A DNA stretch of 64,000 bases from Streptomyces sp. QL37 (lineage in GTDB: Bacteria; Actinomycetota; Actinomycetes; Streptomycetales; Streptomycetaceae), in contig NZ_PTJS01000001.1 of assembly GCF_002941025.1 (NCBI RefSeq), positions 6,958,605-7,022,604 on the forward strand, in the 5' to 3' direction. The notes under the pieces are model-generated. The model saw nothing but the letters and a program-made list of their open reading frames with translations, was not told the origin of the DNA and did no database searches. This document shows positions 54,135 through 63,181 of this stretch, in pieces (positions within the stretch are counted from its first letter, which is position 1; each line of letters begins with the position of its first letter). A program made the translations under genes and the position numbers.

Positions 54135-55220
54135 TTGAAGCACCGACGCATACCCAGGAAGCGTGTGGCCCTGGCCGGATCGGCCGTCCTCGCACTGGTC
54201 GCGGCAGGAGTCACGTTCCAGACCGCGAACGCGAGTGACGACGTACCCGAGTTCACCGCGAAGACCCTCAGTGCCCACTCGGCCGGAAGTCTCGCCACCA
54301 CCCTGGACAAGGCCCTCGGCGGTGACAAGGCGGGCTCGTACTACGACGCCAAGGCCAAGAACCTCGTCGTCAACGTCATCGACGAGGCGGCGGCCGAGCA
54401 GGTCCGCCAGGCGGGCGGCAAGGCCAGACTCGTACAGCACACGCTCGCCGAGCTGACGAACGCGCGGCAGATCCTCACCGACAAGGCAACCATCCCCGGC
54501 ACCTCGTGGGCGGTCGACCCGGTCAGCAACAAGGTGGTCGTCACGGCCGACCGCACGGTCGACGGCGCGGCCTGGGACAAGCTCGGCAAGGTGGTCGACG
54601 GGCTCGGATCCAAGGCCGAACTCAAGAAGTCAGCAGGGGAGTTCAAGCCCCTCATCGCGGGCGGCGACGCCATCTGGGGCGACGGCGGACGCTGCTCGCT
54701 CGGCTTCAACGTGGTCAAGGGCGGCGAGCCGTACTTCCTGACGGCCGGTCACTGCACCGAGGGGATCACCAGCTGGTCCGACACGCAGGGCGGCGCGGAG
54801 ATCGGAGCCAACGAGGGCTCCAGCTTCCCTGACAACGACTACGGCCTGGTCAAGTACACGTCGGACGTCGAGCACCCCAGCGAGGTGGACCTCTACAACG
54901 GCTCCACCCAGGCGATCACCCAGGCCGGCGACGCGACCGTCGGCCAGACCGTGACGCGCAGCGGCTCCACCACCCAGGTCCACGACGGTGAGGTCACCGC
55001 ACTGGACGCCACGGTCAACTACGGCAACGGCGACATCGTCAACGGCCTCATCCAGACCACGGTCTGCGCCGAGCCCGGCGACAGCGGCGGCGCGCTCTTC
55101 GCGGGCGACACCGCGCTCGGTCTCACCTCGGGCGGCAGCGGTGACTGCTCCGCCGGCGGCGAGACGTTCTTCCAGCCGGTGCCCGAGGCGCTGGCGGCCT
55201 TCGGCGCCGAGATCGGCTGA
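54135..55220 (+). CDS. sprD: Streptogrisin D-like S1 serine protease
   Basis: A 361-residue secreted prepro-protease. Start is TTG 54135, with AGGAGG at 54123-54128; all longer frames lack a site, and [19 protein letters not shown] is the normal signal peptide of this family. The pro-region is long (about 145 residues). The mature enzyme begins near [18 protein letters not shown]; triad His in TAGHC, Asp in NDYGLVKY, Ser in GDSGGAL. It is a paralogue of the protease at 41937 but with a larger pro-region, as in S. griseus SprD. Confidence 0.94.
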   Translation: MKHRRIPRKRVALAGSAVLALVAAGVTFQTANASDDVPEFTAKTLSAHSAGSLATTLDKALGGDKAGSYYDAKAKNLVVNVIDEAAAEQVRQAGGKARLVQHTLAELTNARQILTDKATIPGTSWAVDPVSNKVVVTADRTVDGAAWDKLGKVVDGLGSKAELKKSAGEFKPLIAGGDAIWGDGGRCSLGFNVVKGGEPYFLTAGHCTEGITSWSDTQGGAEIGANEGSSFPDNDYGLVKYTSDVEHPSEVDLYNGSTQAITQAGDATVGQTVTRSGSTTQVHDGEVTALDATVNYGNGDIVNGLIQTTVCAEPGDSGGALFAGDTALGLTSGGSGDCSAGGETFFQPVPEALAAFGAEIG

Positions 55221-55246
55221 TCTCCGGCACTCTTCGGTTCCGGTGA

Positions 55247-55292
55247 AACGGGCGAGCCCGCTCCCTCGCACGAGGGGGCGGGCTCGCCCGTT
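55247..55292 (+). terminator. Terminator after the streptogrisin D-like gene
   Basis: A 14-bp outer stem (55247-55260 with 55279-55292) with a partly paired interior, 26 bp after the stop. Confidence 0.8.
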
Positions 55293-55506
55293 CCAGGCGG
55301 TGCTTCGGTCCGGGTGGACCTCGTCCTCGACATGGGCGAGCTGGGCGGCGAGGATCTCCTCGAACACGGCGCGACGGTCCGTCCCGAGCGGGATCTCACG
55401 GGAGAGGCGGTGCGCAGATGCCGAGGTCCTGACGCACGGCGCGTCGCCTCGCCTCGCCGTGATCGCGTGCCCCGCTGGGGCGTCGACCCGCCAGGTTCTT
55501 CTGTGA
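55293..55506. other. Short stretch without a recognised gene
   Basis: Open frames exist on both strands (for example one on the plus strand starting VDLVLDMGELGGEDLLEHG at about 55314), but none has a ribosome site or a family I recognise. It could be a gene remnant. Confidence 0.4.
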
Positions 55507-55547
55507 AGGGGGCCTGAGGCCGCCGCGACGGCGGCCTCAGGCCCCCT
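55507..55547 (-). terminator. Terminator of the phospholipase gene
   Basis: A 19-bp perfect stem (55507-55525 with 55529-55547) closes a CGA loop, immediately after the phospholipase stop on the minus strand. Confidence 0.85.
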
Positions 55548-55550
55548 GCT

Positions 55551-56042
55551 TCATGCGGTGGGCGACAGCTCGCCCGCCCTGGCCGGGGCGACGCCGAAGA
55601 TGTCCACCGCGTGGTAGTACGTCCACGCCGTGCTGTTGCACGAGGTCAGTTTGGCGCCGGAATAGGCGGCACACACGCGCTTGAGGTCCGAGTAGAACGC
55701 GGAGTCGATGCGGGACTTGTTCGCGGAGAACGTGCCCGCGGCCTTGTAGTTGCGGTAGCCGAAGTCATGCCGGGCGCAGGCCGTCTGGAACGGGAAGCCG
55801 AACGGATTGTCGGGAGAGGTGCTGCAGTAGTCCGTCGACCAGTCGAAGCCGTATGCCGCCCAGGCGCCCTGGTTGTTGCGTGCGGCGTTCCACGCGTTGT
55901 AGCTGGAGGCGCTCGTCTGTGTCCAGGAGCTGAGGACCTGCGGCTTGTCCGAGGGGGCAGCCGAAGCGGAAGCGGCAGGTCCGAGGGCGAGCGGGAGCGC
56001 CACGGCGATGGCGGCGAACGGGATGGTGAATCGGCGACGCAT
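55551..56042 (-). CDS. Secreted prokaryotic phospholipase A2
   Basis: A 163-residue secreted enzyme like S. violaceoruber PLA2, which hydrolyses the sn-2 ester of phospholipids with calcium. A signal peptide runs to about Ala29. The catalytic helix CARHDFGYRNYK contains His92-Asp93, and four Cys (73, 89 and two near the C-terminus) would make the two disulfides. ATG complement 56040-56042 has GGAGG upstream; two extra in-frame residues are possible at 56060. Confidence 0.93.
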   Translation of the reverse strand: MRRRFTIPFAAIAVALPLALGPAASASAAPSDKPQVLSSWTQTSASSYNAWNAARNNQGAWAAYGFDWSTDYCSTSPDNPFGFPFQTACARHDFGYRNYKAAGTFSANKSRIDSAFYSDLKRVCAAYSGAKLTSCNSTAWTYYHAVDIFGVAPARAGELSPTA

Positions 56043-56436
56043 GAGCAACCTCCGGCGCATGAAAGGGGGTTGTGCCGACCGTGCGCCTCGCGGGTCCCGC
56101 GAGGCGCTCCCCAGAATGCCGCCATGAACCTGTCATGACTAGCGACTTCGCCGATCGGTCGCCAGGAGTTCAGCTGTGACCCTTCGCGCGACGGCTCGCC
56201 GTGCCGGGGTGTCCACCGTGGAGTGGGCCCTTCTCCGGCCGGCCGTGGAGGGCCTGGCGATGCTCCCGAGGGCCACGCGGCCGGAGGCCGGCCTGCACGA
56301 AGCGGCCGCAGAGAACCCGGAGTTCCACCGCCGGCGCCTGGGGGTCTGCTGCGACCTGGCGGGCCGGCGCGCGCGTCGTGCTGCGGATCGCGGGTCGGCC
56401 GGTCTCGCCGAGGAGGTGCTGGGCCGGTTCCCGGGC
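56043..56436. other. Intergenic stretch, 394 bp
   Basis: It holds the phospholipase promoter and a plus-strand open frame from GTG 56176 (preceded by AGGAG at 56163-56167) that starts VTLRATARRAGVSTVEWALL but soon runs antisense into the membrane-protein gene. I do not recognise it; it may be a degraded gene. Confidence 0.4.
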
Positions 56437-57480
56437 TCAGCCGAGGCGCGAGCTGCCGCCGGAGGCGCCCGCCGCCCGCCGGGGCTCCGTGTCCCGGCGG
56501 CGCATCGACAGGAGCAGGGTCAGGGCCGTGCCGACGACTGCCCAGGCGGAGAGCACCAGCAGCGGGCCGGTGACCGCGTTGCCCTTGAAGTACGCGATCG
56601 AGCGGGCCACCCAGGTGCCCGCTCCCGGTGGCAGGGCGGGGCCGATCGCCCGCCAGAAGTCCGGCAGCATCGGCAGCGGGAAGGCGCCGCCTGCGCTCGG
56701 GTTGCCCGCGATCACGATGAGCAGGACGGCCAGGCCGATGCCGACGATGCCGGTGAGCGCCTCCAGGGCGAGCGTGATCATGCCGACCGCGAAGACGGTC
56801 AGGGCGCCCAGGCCGGCCAGGGCCCAGACGCTGCCCGGGAGCGCGCCGAGGACGGGGCCGATGATGACCGCGCCCCCGATGCCGCCCGCGATCGAGTACA
56901 GCGCCATGACCGCGGTGCGGATCACCGCGCGCTGCCGGTTGGCCGGCTTGGTGCCCGCACTGATCGCCAGGATCGACGCGCAGAGGTAGCCGCCCACGCA
57001 CCAGCCCACGACCAGGTAGAACGACGAGAGGCCGTCGAAGTCGTCCGGGGAGGCGGGTGCCACGTCCACGGTCCGTACGGTGCGCTGCCTGGGCCCCTCC
57101 GTCTCCTTGATGATCCTGGTGAGCGAGGTGGCCAGCACGGTGCCGCCCCCGGACGCGACGAGCACGGTGTCCGTCGCCCCGGTGGGGCTGACGATCAGGG
57201 CGCCGTCGATCTCGCGGTTCTGGATCTGCCGGCGGGCCTCGGCCTCGCCGGAGACAGCGCGCGGGTCGAGCGGGCCGCCCGGCAGGTCATCCAGCTGGGT
57301 GACGAGCTGCCCGGACACCTGCTGCGGGGCGACGACCCCGAAGGGGACGTCCGTCGGGTCGGGCCTGTGCAGCGCGCCGACGTACGAGGCGATGAACAGC
57401 AGCTGCAGTGCCAGTACACCGACAACCAGTAGCGCGGCCCGGGTGGTGACGGCGCTCTTCACCTCGTCAGCGAAAGTCAT
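56437..57480 (-). CDS. ABC-2/YhgE-like membrane protein
   Basis: A 347-residue membrane protein: one N-terminal helix (ALLVVGVLALQLLFIA), a 130-residue extracytoplasmic domain, then about five helices (SILAISAGTKP, GIGGAVIIGPVLGAL, IVGIGLAVLLIVIAG and others). This layout is that of ABC-2 permease-like/YhgE-Pip or DUF3533 proteins. No ATPase is adjacent. The ATG complement 57478-57480 gives MTFADEVKSAVTTRAAL. It is divergent from dnaE2. Function unknown. Confidence 0.75.
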   Translation of the reverse strand: MTFADEVKSAVTTRAALLVVGVLALQLLFIASYVGALHRPDPTDVPFGVVAPQQVSGQLVTQLDDLPGGPLDPRAVSGEAEARRQIQNREIDGALIVSPTGATDTVLVASGGGTVLATSLTRIIKETEGPRQRTVRTVDVAPASPDDFDGLSSFYLVVGWCVGGYLCASILAISAGTKPANRQRAVIRTAVMALYSIAGGIGGAVIIGPVLGALPGSVWALAGLGALTVFAVGMITLALEALTGIVGIGLAVLLIVIAGNPSAGGAFPLPMLPDFWRAIGPALPPGAGTWVARSIAYFKGNAVTGPLLVLSAWAVVGTALTLLLSMRRRDTEPRRAAGASGGSSRLG

Positions 57481-57560
57481 GCCCCCACGGTCCGGGGAGT
57501 CCGGCGTTCGCGCAGGCGGGGCCGGGCCGAATGGCGGAGAGGTGGCCCACACGCGGTTAT

Positions 57561-57574
57561 CGTACGAACGTTCG
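57561..57574 (+). promoter_or_regulatory. LexA (SOS) box upstream of dnaE2
   Basis: CGTAC-gaac-GTTCG matches the actinobacterial/Bacillus LexA pattern CGAAC-n4-GTTCG at nine of ten positions. It lies 62 bp before the dnaE2 start. DnaE2 cassettes are normally DNA-damage inducible. Confidence 0.7.
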
Positions 57575-57635
57575 AAACTTGGTCTATGGTGGAGAGCGAG
57601 GGGGTGGCGAGTACGGATCGGTCCAGGAGGTGCGG

Positions 57636-60600
57636 ATGCCCGGGTTCACGCATCTGCATACCGTTTCCGGGTTCTCCCTGCGGTACGGGGCGTCGCACCC
57701 GGAGCGGCTGGCCGGGCGTGCCGTCGAGCGGGGGATGGACGCCCTCGCGCTGACCGACCGCGACAGTCTCGCGGGCGCGGTCCGCTTCGCCAGGGCCTGC
57801 GAGAAGGCCGGGATACGTCCGCTCTTCGGGGCGGAACTCGCGGTGGCGCGGCAGGTCGGCGAGGCGGGGCTTACGCACAGACCGCGCACGCCGGTCCGCG
57901 GAGGTGCCTTTGTCGATGAATCCGCACCCCGGGTCACCTTCCTCGCCCGGGACGGCGCCCGTGGCTGGGCCGAGCTGTGCAGGCTGGTCACCGCCGCCCA
58001 CGCCCCCGTCGCCGGCGGCCCGGACGCCGGGCAGCCCCTGGTCGGCCGGGACGCGCTGCCCGCCGAAGGGCTCACCGTGCTGCTGGGACCCGCCTCCGAG
58101 GTGGGCGCCGCGCTGGCCGCGGGCAGACCCGACCGGGCCGCCGCGCTGCTAGCCCCCTGGCGGGAGATCTACGGCGACGCCCTGCGCCTCGAAGCCGTCC
58201 ACCACGGCCGCGAGGGCACCGGGCCGGGATCGCTGCGGCTCGCCGCCCGTACCGTCGGCTTCGCCGCCGAGCAGGGGGTGCGGGCCGTGCTGACCAACGC
58301 CGTCCGCTACGCCGACCCCGGGCAGGGCCCCGTCGCCGACGTGCTCGACTCGGCCCGCCGGCTGGTCCCCGTCGACCCGCGCCGTTCCCCCCTGGACAGC
58401 GGGGAGCGCTGGCTCAAGGACGCCGGCGCGATGCGGGACACCGCCGAGCGGATCGCCTCCGCCGCGGGGCTCGGACGGGACGCGGGACAGCGGCTGCTCG
58501 CGGAGACCCGGCGCACCGCCGACGCCTGCCGCGTCGACCCGGCGGACGACCTGGGTCTCGGCAGCGTCCACTTCCCCGAACCGCACCTCGTCGGCGCCGG
58601 CCGGCGCACCGCCCAGCGGGTGCTGGCCTCCCGCGCCGCCGCAGGCATGGTGCGGCACGGCTACGACCGCAGGCGCGACTACTGGGACCGGATGCACCAC
58701 GAGCTGGACATCATCGCCCACCACGGTTTCGCCTCCTACTTCCTGACGGTCTCCCAGGTCGTCGACGACGTGAAGGGGATGGGCATACGGGTCGCCGCAC
58801 GCGGCTCCGGGGCCGGTTCCCTGGTCAACCACCTGCTCGGGATCGCCCACGCCGACCCGGTCGAACACGGTCTGCTCATGGAGCGCTTCCTGTCCAAGCG
58901 GCGCTTCGTGCTGCCCGACATCGACATCGACGTCGAGTCGGCCCGCCGCCTGGACGTCTACCGCGCGATCATCGGGCGCTTCGGTGCCGAGCGGGTCGCG
59001 ACCGTCTCCATGCCCGAGACCTACCGGGTGCGCCACGCCATCCGCGACGTAGGTGCCGCGCTCTCCATGGACCCGGCCGAGACCGACCGGCTGGCCAAGG
59101 CCTTCCCGCACATCCGGGCCAGGGACGCCCGCGCCGCGATGGAGGAGCTGCCCGAGCTGCGCGCCGTGGCCGGGCGGAAGGAGAAGTACGGCCGGCTCTG
59201 GGACCTGGTGGAGTCGCTGGACGCACTGCCGCGCGGCATCGCCATGCACCCGTGCGGCGTGCTCCTCTCGGACGACTCGCTGCTGCGGCGTACGCCCGTC
59301 ATGCCCACCAGCGGCGAGGGCTTTCCGATGTCCCAGTTCGACAAGGACGACGTGGAACACCTCGGGCTGCTCAAGCTGGACGTGCTCGGCGTGCGGATGC
59401 AGTCGGCGATGGCGCACGCGGTGACCGAGGTGAAGCGGGCCTCCGGGCAGGAGGTCGACCTGGACGCCGTGCCGCAGGGCGACCCGGAGACGTACCGGCT
59501 GATCAAGAGCGCCGAGACGCTCGGCTGCTTCCAGATCGAGTCGCCGGGCCAGCGTGACCTGGTCGGCCGGCTCCAGCCCGCCACCTTCCACGACCTGGTG
59601 GTCGACATCTCGCTGTTCCGGCCGGGCCCGGTCGCCGCCGACATGGTGCGGCCGTTCATCGAGGCCAGACACGGCCGCGCGCCCGTGCGTTACCCCCATC
59701 CCGACCTGGAAGGGGCGCTGCGCGGCACCTACGGGGTGGTCGTCTTCCACGAGCAGATCATCGAGATGGTGAACATCATGACCGGCTGCGGACGCGGCGA
59801 GGCCGACCGGGTGCGGCGCGGGCTCTCCGACCCCGAGTCGCAGGCCCGGATCAGGGTCTGGTTCGCACAGCGGGCGGCGCGGAGGAAGTACGGCGCCGAG
59901 GTGATCGCCCGCGCCTGGGAGATCATCGAGGCGTTCGGGAGCTACGGCTTCTGCAAGGCGCACGCGGTCGCCTTCGCCGTGCCGACGTACCAGTCGGCCT
60001 GGCTCAAGGCGCACCACCCGGCGGCCTTCTACGCCGGGCTGCTCACGCACGACCCGGGGATGTACCCGAAGCGGCTGCTGCTCGCGGACGCGCGCCGGCG
60101 CGGTGTGCCGGTGCTGCCGCTGGACGTGAACCGGTCGGCGGCCGCCCATCGGATCGAACTGGTGTCTGGCGACAACGGTGACAAATGGGGATTGCGGCTG
60201 GCCCTCTCGGACGTCCACGGCATCAGCGAGGCCGAGGTCGCCCGGATCGAGGCCGGGCAGCCCTACACCTCGCTGCTGGACTTCTGGCAGCGGGCCAGGC
60301 CCGGGAAACCGGCCGCCGAACGGCTGGCCCAGGTCGGCGCGCTGGACGCCTTCGGCGCCAACCGCCGGGACCTGCTGCTGCACCTGTCCGAGCTCCACCG
60401 CGCCCAGCGGAGCTCCGGTTCCGGCGCGGCGGGCGCCCAGCTCCCGCTCGGCGGCGGACACAGGACCGGCACCGTCGGACTGCCCGACCTCAACGACGCG
60501 GAACGTCTCAGCGCCGAGCTCGGCGTCCTCAGCATGGATGTGTCGCGCCATCTGATGGGCGATCACCACGCCTTCCTGAAGGAGCTCGGCGCGCTCTCCG

Positions 60601-61094
60601 CCCAGCGCCTGCGGGAGGCGGGGCACGGGGAGACCGTGCTGGTCGCGGGGGCCAAGGTGGCCACCCAGACCCCGCCGGTCCGCTCCGGGCGGCGAGTCAT
60701 CTTCACCACCCTCGACGACGGGACGGGCCTGGTCGACCTCGCCTTCTTCGACGACAGCCACGCCGCCTGCGCGCACACCGTCTTCCACTCCTGGCTGCTG
60801 CTCGTGCGCGGGGTGGTCCAGCGGCGCGGGGCGCGCAGCATGAGCGTGGTCGGCTCGGCGGCCTGGAACCTGGCGGAGCTGGCCGAACTCCGCCGCACCG
60901 GCGGCCTCGACGCGGTCGCGGCACGGCTGGCGCAAGAGCCCGCCCCCGGCGAGGAGGAGGAGCCCGACGACGGCCGCCGCATCAAGCTGCCGACCGGCTA
61001 CGAGATGAACCCGTGGTCCGATCTCCAGCCGGCCGGCGAAGGGACGCCCACCGGGAGGAAGCTGTGGCACCGGAGCCAGGGGAGCGCGGGATGA
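57636..61094 (+). CDS. dnaE2: Error-prone DNA polymerase III alpha (DnaE2)
   Basis: A 1152-residue C-family polymerase used in translesion synthesis and damage-induced mutagenesis. An N-terminal PHP domain starts FTHLHTVSGFSLRYGASHP; the palm motif carrying catalytic Asp residues is PDIDIDVESARR, near residues 427-438; the finger region includes GRGEADRVRRGLSDPE and YGFCKAHAVAFAVPTYQSAWLKAHHP; an OB fold (RVIFTTLDDGTGLVDLAFF) is at the C-terminus. ATG 57636 has AGGAGG at 57625-57630. It overlaps the ImuB-like gene by ATGA, and a LexA box precedes it. Confidence 0.96.
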   Translation: MPGFTHLHTVSGFSLRYGASHPERLAGRAVERGMDALALTDRDSLAGAVRFARACEKAGIRPLFGAELAVARQVGEAGLTHRPRTPVRGGAFVDESAPRVTFLARDGARGWAELCRLVTAAHAPVAGGPDAGQPLVGRDALPAEGLTVLLGPASEVGAALAAGRPDRAAALLAPWREIYGDALRLEAVHHGREGTGPGSLRLAARTVGFAAEQGVRAVLTNAVRYADPGQGPVADVLDSARRLVPVDPRRSPLDSGERWLKDAGAMRDTAERIASAAGLGRDAGQRLLAETRRTADACRVDPADDLGLGSVHFPEPHLVGAGRRTAQRVLASRAAAGMVRHGYDRRRDYWDRMHHELDIIAHHGFASYFLTVSQVVDDVKGMGIRVAARGSGAGSLVNHLLGIAHADPVEHGLLMERFLSKRRFVLPDIDIDVESARRLDVYRAIIGRFGAERVATVSMPETYRVRHAIRDVGAALSMDPAETDRLAKAFPHIRARDARAAMEELPELRAVAGRKEKYGRLWDLVESLDALPRGIAMHPCGVLLSDDSLLRRTPVMPTSGEGFPMSQFDKDDVEHLGLLKLDVLGVRMQSAMAHAVTEVKRASGQEVDLDAVPQGDPETYRLIKSAETLGCFQIESPGQRDLVGRLQPATFHDLVVDISLFRPGPVAADMVRPFIEARHGRAPVRYPHPDLEGALRGTYGVVVFHEQIIEMVNIMTGCGRGEADRVRRGLSDPESQARIRVWFAQRAARRKYGAEVIARAWEIIEAFGSYGFCKAHAVAFAVPTYQSAWLKAHHPAAFYAGLLTHDPGMYPKRLLLADARRRGVPVLPLDVNRSAAAHRIELVSGDNGDKWGLRLALSDVHGISEAEVARIEAGQPYTSLLDFWQRARPGKPAAERLAQVGALDAFGANRRDLLLHLSELHRAQRSSGSGAAGAQLPLGGGHRTGTVGLPDLNDAERLSAELGVLSMDVSRHLMGDHHAFLKELGALSAQRLREAGHGETVLVAGAKVATQTPPVRSGRRVIFTTLDDGTGLVDLAFFDDSHAACAHTVFHSWLLLVRGVVQRRGARSMSVVGSAAWNLAELAELRRTGGLDAVAARLAQEPAPGEEEEPDDGRRIKLPTGYEMNPWSDLQPAGEGTPTGRKLWHRSQGSAG

Positions 61095-62089
61095 ACGACC
61101 AGCCGGCCGTCCTGTGCCTGCGGTTCCGCCGGATCGGCGGCGGACTGCCGGACAGCGCGGGTTACGAAGGACTGCTCGCCCTCCTCGGGGCGTTCACCCC
61201 GGTCGTCGAGGCGGCCCCGCCCGGCGCCGCGCTCGCCGATGTCGGCGGCGCGCTGCGCTACTTCGGGCAGGACGCGGCGGGCCTGGCCTCCGTGATCCGG
61301 GTGCGCGCCCTCGCTCTGCACGGCGTGGACTGCGCGATCGGTGCGGCCTCCAACCCGATGCTGGCCAGGATGGCCGCACGGCAGGCGATGCCCGGCACGA
61401 CCTTCGTGGTGCCCCCCGGCGAGCACGCCGGCTTCCTCGCGTCCAAGCCCGCCGCCGCGCTGGACGGCGTCGGGACGGCGACCGCGCGCACCCTGTGCGG
61501 CTACGGGCTCGACTCCGTCGGCCGGATAGCGGCCGCGCCGCTCGCCACCCTGCAGCGGATCACCGGCGTACGGACCGGGCGCGAGCTGTGGGAGCGGGCC
61601 AACGGCATCGACCGTACGCGGGTCGTGCCGAACGCCGCCGCCCGGTCGATCGCCGCCGAACGCTCCTTCCCCCGCGACGAGCTGGACCCGGAGCAGCACC
61701 GCCGCGCGCTCCTCTCGCTCACCGAGGAGCTGGGGGTCCGGCTGCGCGGCGACGGCCAGGTGTGCCGCTCGCTCGCGGTCTCCGTGCGCTACGCCGACCG
61801 GACCGGTTACGCGACGCTGACCCGCAGCCGTACGCTTCCGGAGCCCACCGCGCACTCGGCGGCGCTCACCTCGCTCGCGTACCGGATCCAGGACTCGTTC
61901 GCCCTGCAGCGGGCGCGGGTGCGGGGGATCGGGCTGCGGGCGGAGGGGCTTCACGACGCGGAACGCGCCGCCCACCAGCTCACCTTCGACCCGGTGGACG
62001 AGCGGGCACGGCGGATCGAGGCGGTGTCCGACAAGCTGCGGGCCAGGTTCGGCCCGGGGGCCGTGAAACCGGGGCGGCTCGCGGCCTGA
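61091..62089 (+). CDS. ImuB-like Y-family polymerase homologue, likely non-catalytic
   Basis: A 332-residue Y-family polymerase relative coupled to DnaE2. The usual palm motif with catalytic Asp (hhDmDaFFa) is replaced by VLCLRFRRIGG, and the second motif SIDEA-x-LD is replaced by ALADVGGALRYFG, so the metal-binding acids are missing, as in ImuB. The rest is clear: GAASNPMLARMAARQAMPG, an HhH segment (LDGVGTATARTLCGYGLDSVGRIA), and a little-finger domain. It is shorter than classical ImuB and lacks an obvious clamp-binding tail; no imuA is adjacent. Confidence 0.8.
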   Translation: MNDQPAVLCLRFRRIGGGLPDSAGYEGLLALLGAFTPVVEAAPPGAALADVGGALRYFGQDAAGLASVIRVRALALHGVDCAIGAASNPMLARMAARQAMPGTTFVVPPGEHAGFLASKPAAALDGVGTATARTLCGYGLDSVGRIAAAPLATLQRITGVRTGRELWERANGIDRTRVVPNAAARSIAAERSFPRDELDPEQHRRALLSLTEELGVRLRGDGQVCRSLAVSVRYADRTGYATLTRSRTLPEPTAHSAALTSLAYRIQDSFALQRARVRGIGLRAEGLHDAERAAHQLTFDPVDERARRIEAVSDKLRARFGPGAVKPGRLAA

Positions 62090-62248
62090 CTCCGGGGCAC
62101 CGGAATCTTTTACCGACGCGTAACTTCCCCCATGACCTTACCCGTGCGTAACTTGGCATGAGCACGTTGAAAAGACGTCATTCGCTGTGGTCCGGACCGC
62201 AGGGCGCACCGACATCGCAACTCCCTTGAGCCGCAAGGAGACCACCCG

Positions 62249-63133
62249 ATGCTGCCCTGGACCCGTGTCCGGCGCTCCCCACGCGCACGCCGCACCCTCG
62301 CCGCCCTGCTCCTCACCGTCGCCGCGCTCGTCGCCCCCACGGCGACCGCGACCGCGGCGGAAGCCGCCGCTCCGTCCCGTGGATGGAACGACTACTCCTG
62401 CAAGCCCTCCGCGGCCCACCCCCGGCCGGTCGTCCTCGTCCACGGGACCTTCGGGAACTCGGTCGACAACTGGCTGGTCCTCGCGCCGTACCTCGTCAAC
62501 CGGGGCTACTGCGTCTTCTCGCTGGACTACGGACAGCTCCCGGGCGTGCCGTTCTTCAACGGCCTCGGCCCGATCGACAAGTCGGCAGGGCAGCTCGACG
62601 TGTTCGTCGACAAGGTGCTCGGCGCCACCGGCGCGCCCGAGGCCGACCTCGTCGGCCACTCCCAGGGCGGCATGATGCCCAACTACTACCTGAAGTTCCT
62701 CGGCGGAGCCGACAAGGTGAACGCCCTCGTCGGGATCGCCCCCGACAACCACGGCACCACCCTTCTCGGCCTCACCCGGCTGTTGCCGTACTTCCCGGGC
62801 GCCGAGGACCTCCTCACGGCGAACACCCCGGGCCTCGCCGACCAGATCGCCGGCTCCGCCTTCATCACGAAGCTCAACGCGGGCGGCGACACCGTGCCCG
62901 GGGTCCGCTACACCGTCATCGCGACCCGGTACGACGAAGTCGTGACCCCGTACCGCACGCAGTACCTGGACGGGCCGAACGTGCGCAACGTCCTGCTCCA
63001 GGACCTGTGCCCGGTCGACCTGTCCGAGCACGTCGCGATCGGGACCATCGACAGGATCGCCTTCCACGAGGTGGTGAACGCCCTCGACCCGGCGCACGCC
63101 ACCCCGACCACCTGCGCCTCGGTCGTGGGCTGA
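62249..63133 (+). CDS. Secreted lipase/esterase
   Basis: A 294-residue extracellular alpha/beta hydrolase of the class-2 lipase type. A signal peptide runs to about Ala37. VVLVHGTFGNSVDNW is the oxyanion region and VGHSQGGMMPNYY places the nucleophile at Ser138; a C-terminal SEHVAIGTIDRIAFHEVVNAL segment supplies the His. Four Cys residues suggest disulfides. ATG 62249 has AAGGAG at 62235-62240. Followed by a terminator and convergent with the LPMO gene. Triglyceride or ester substrates are inferred from the family. Confidence 0.88.
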   Translation: MLPWTRVRRSPRARRTLAALLLTVAALVAPTATATAAEAAAPSRGWNDYSCKPSAAHPRPVVLVHGTFGNSVDNWLVLAPYLVNRGYCVFSLDYGQLPGVPFFNGLGPIDKSAGQLDVFVDKVLGATGAPEADLVGHSQGGMMPNYYLKFLGGADKVNALVGIAPDNHGTTLLGLTRLLPYFPGAEDLLTANTPGLADQIAGSAFITKLNAGGDTVPGVRYTVIATRYDEVVTPYRTQYLDGPNVRNVLLQDLCPVDLSEHVAIGTIDRIAFHEVVNALDPAHATPTTCASVVG

Positions 63134-63141
63134 GGCACGAG

Positions 63142-63169
63142 GCGGGGCCCCGGAGGTCCGGGGCCCCGC
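63142..63169. terminator. Bidirectional terminator between lipase and LPMO genes
   Basis: A 13-bp stem (63142-63154 with 63157-63169) with a 2-base tip, after the lipase stop and before the convergent LPMO stop. Confidence 0.8.
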
Positions 63170-63181
63170 AGTCACCACCGG

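Noticed and set aside
55314..55517. 67-codon plus-strand frame after the streptogrisin D-like gene
   Set aside because: No ribosome site, no recognised family, and it ends inside the phospholipase terminator.
57565..57574. CGAACGTTCG as a LexA box with no spacer
   Set aside because: The known pattern has a 4-base spacer; the reading shifted by four bases (CGTAC-gaac-GTTCG) fits better and was used.
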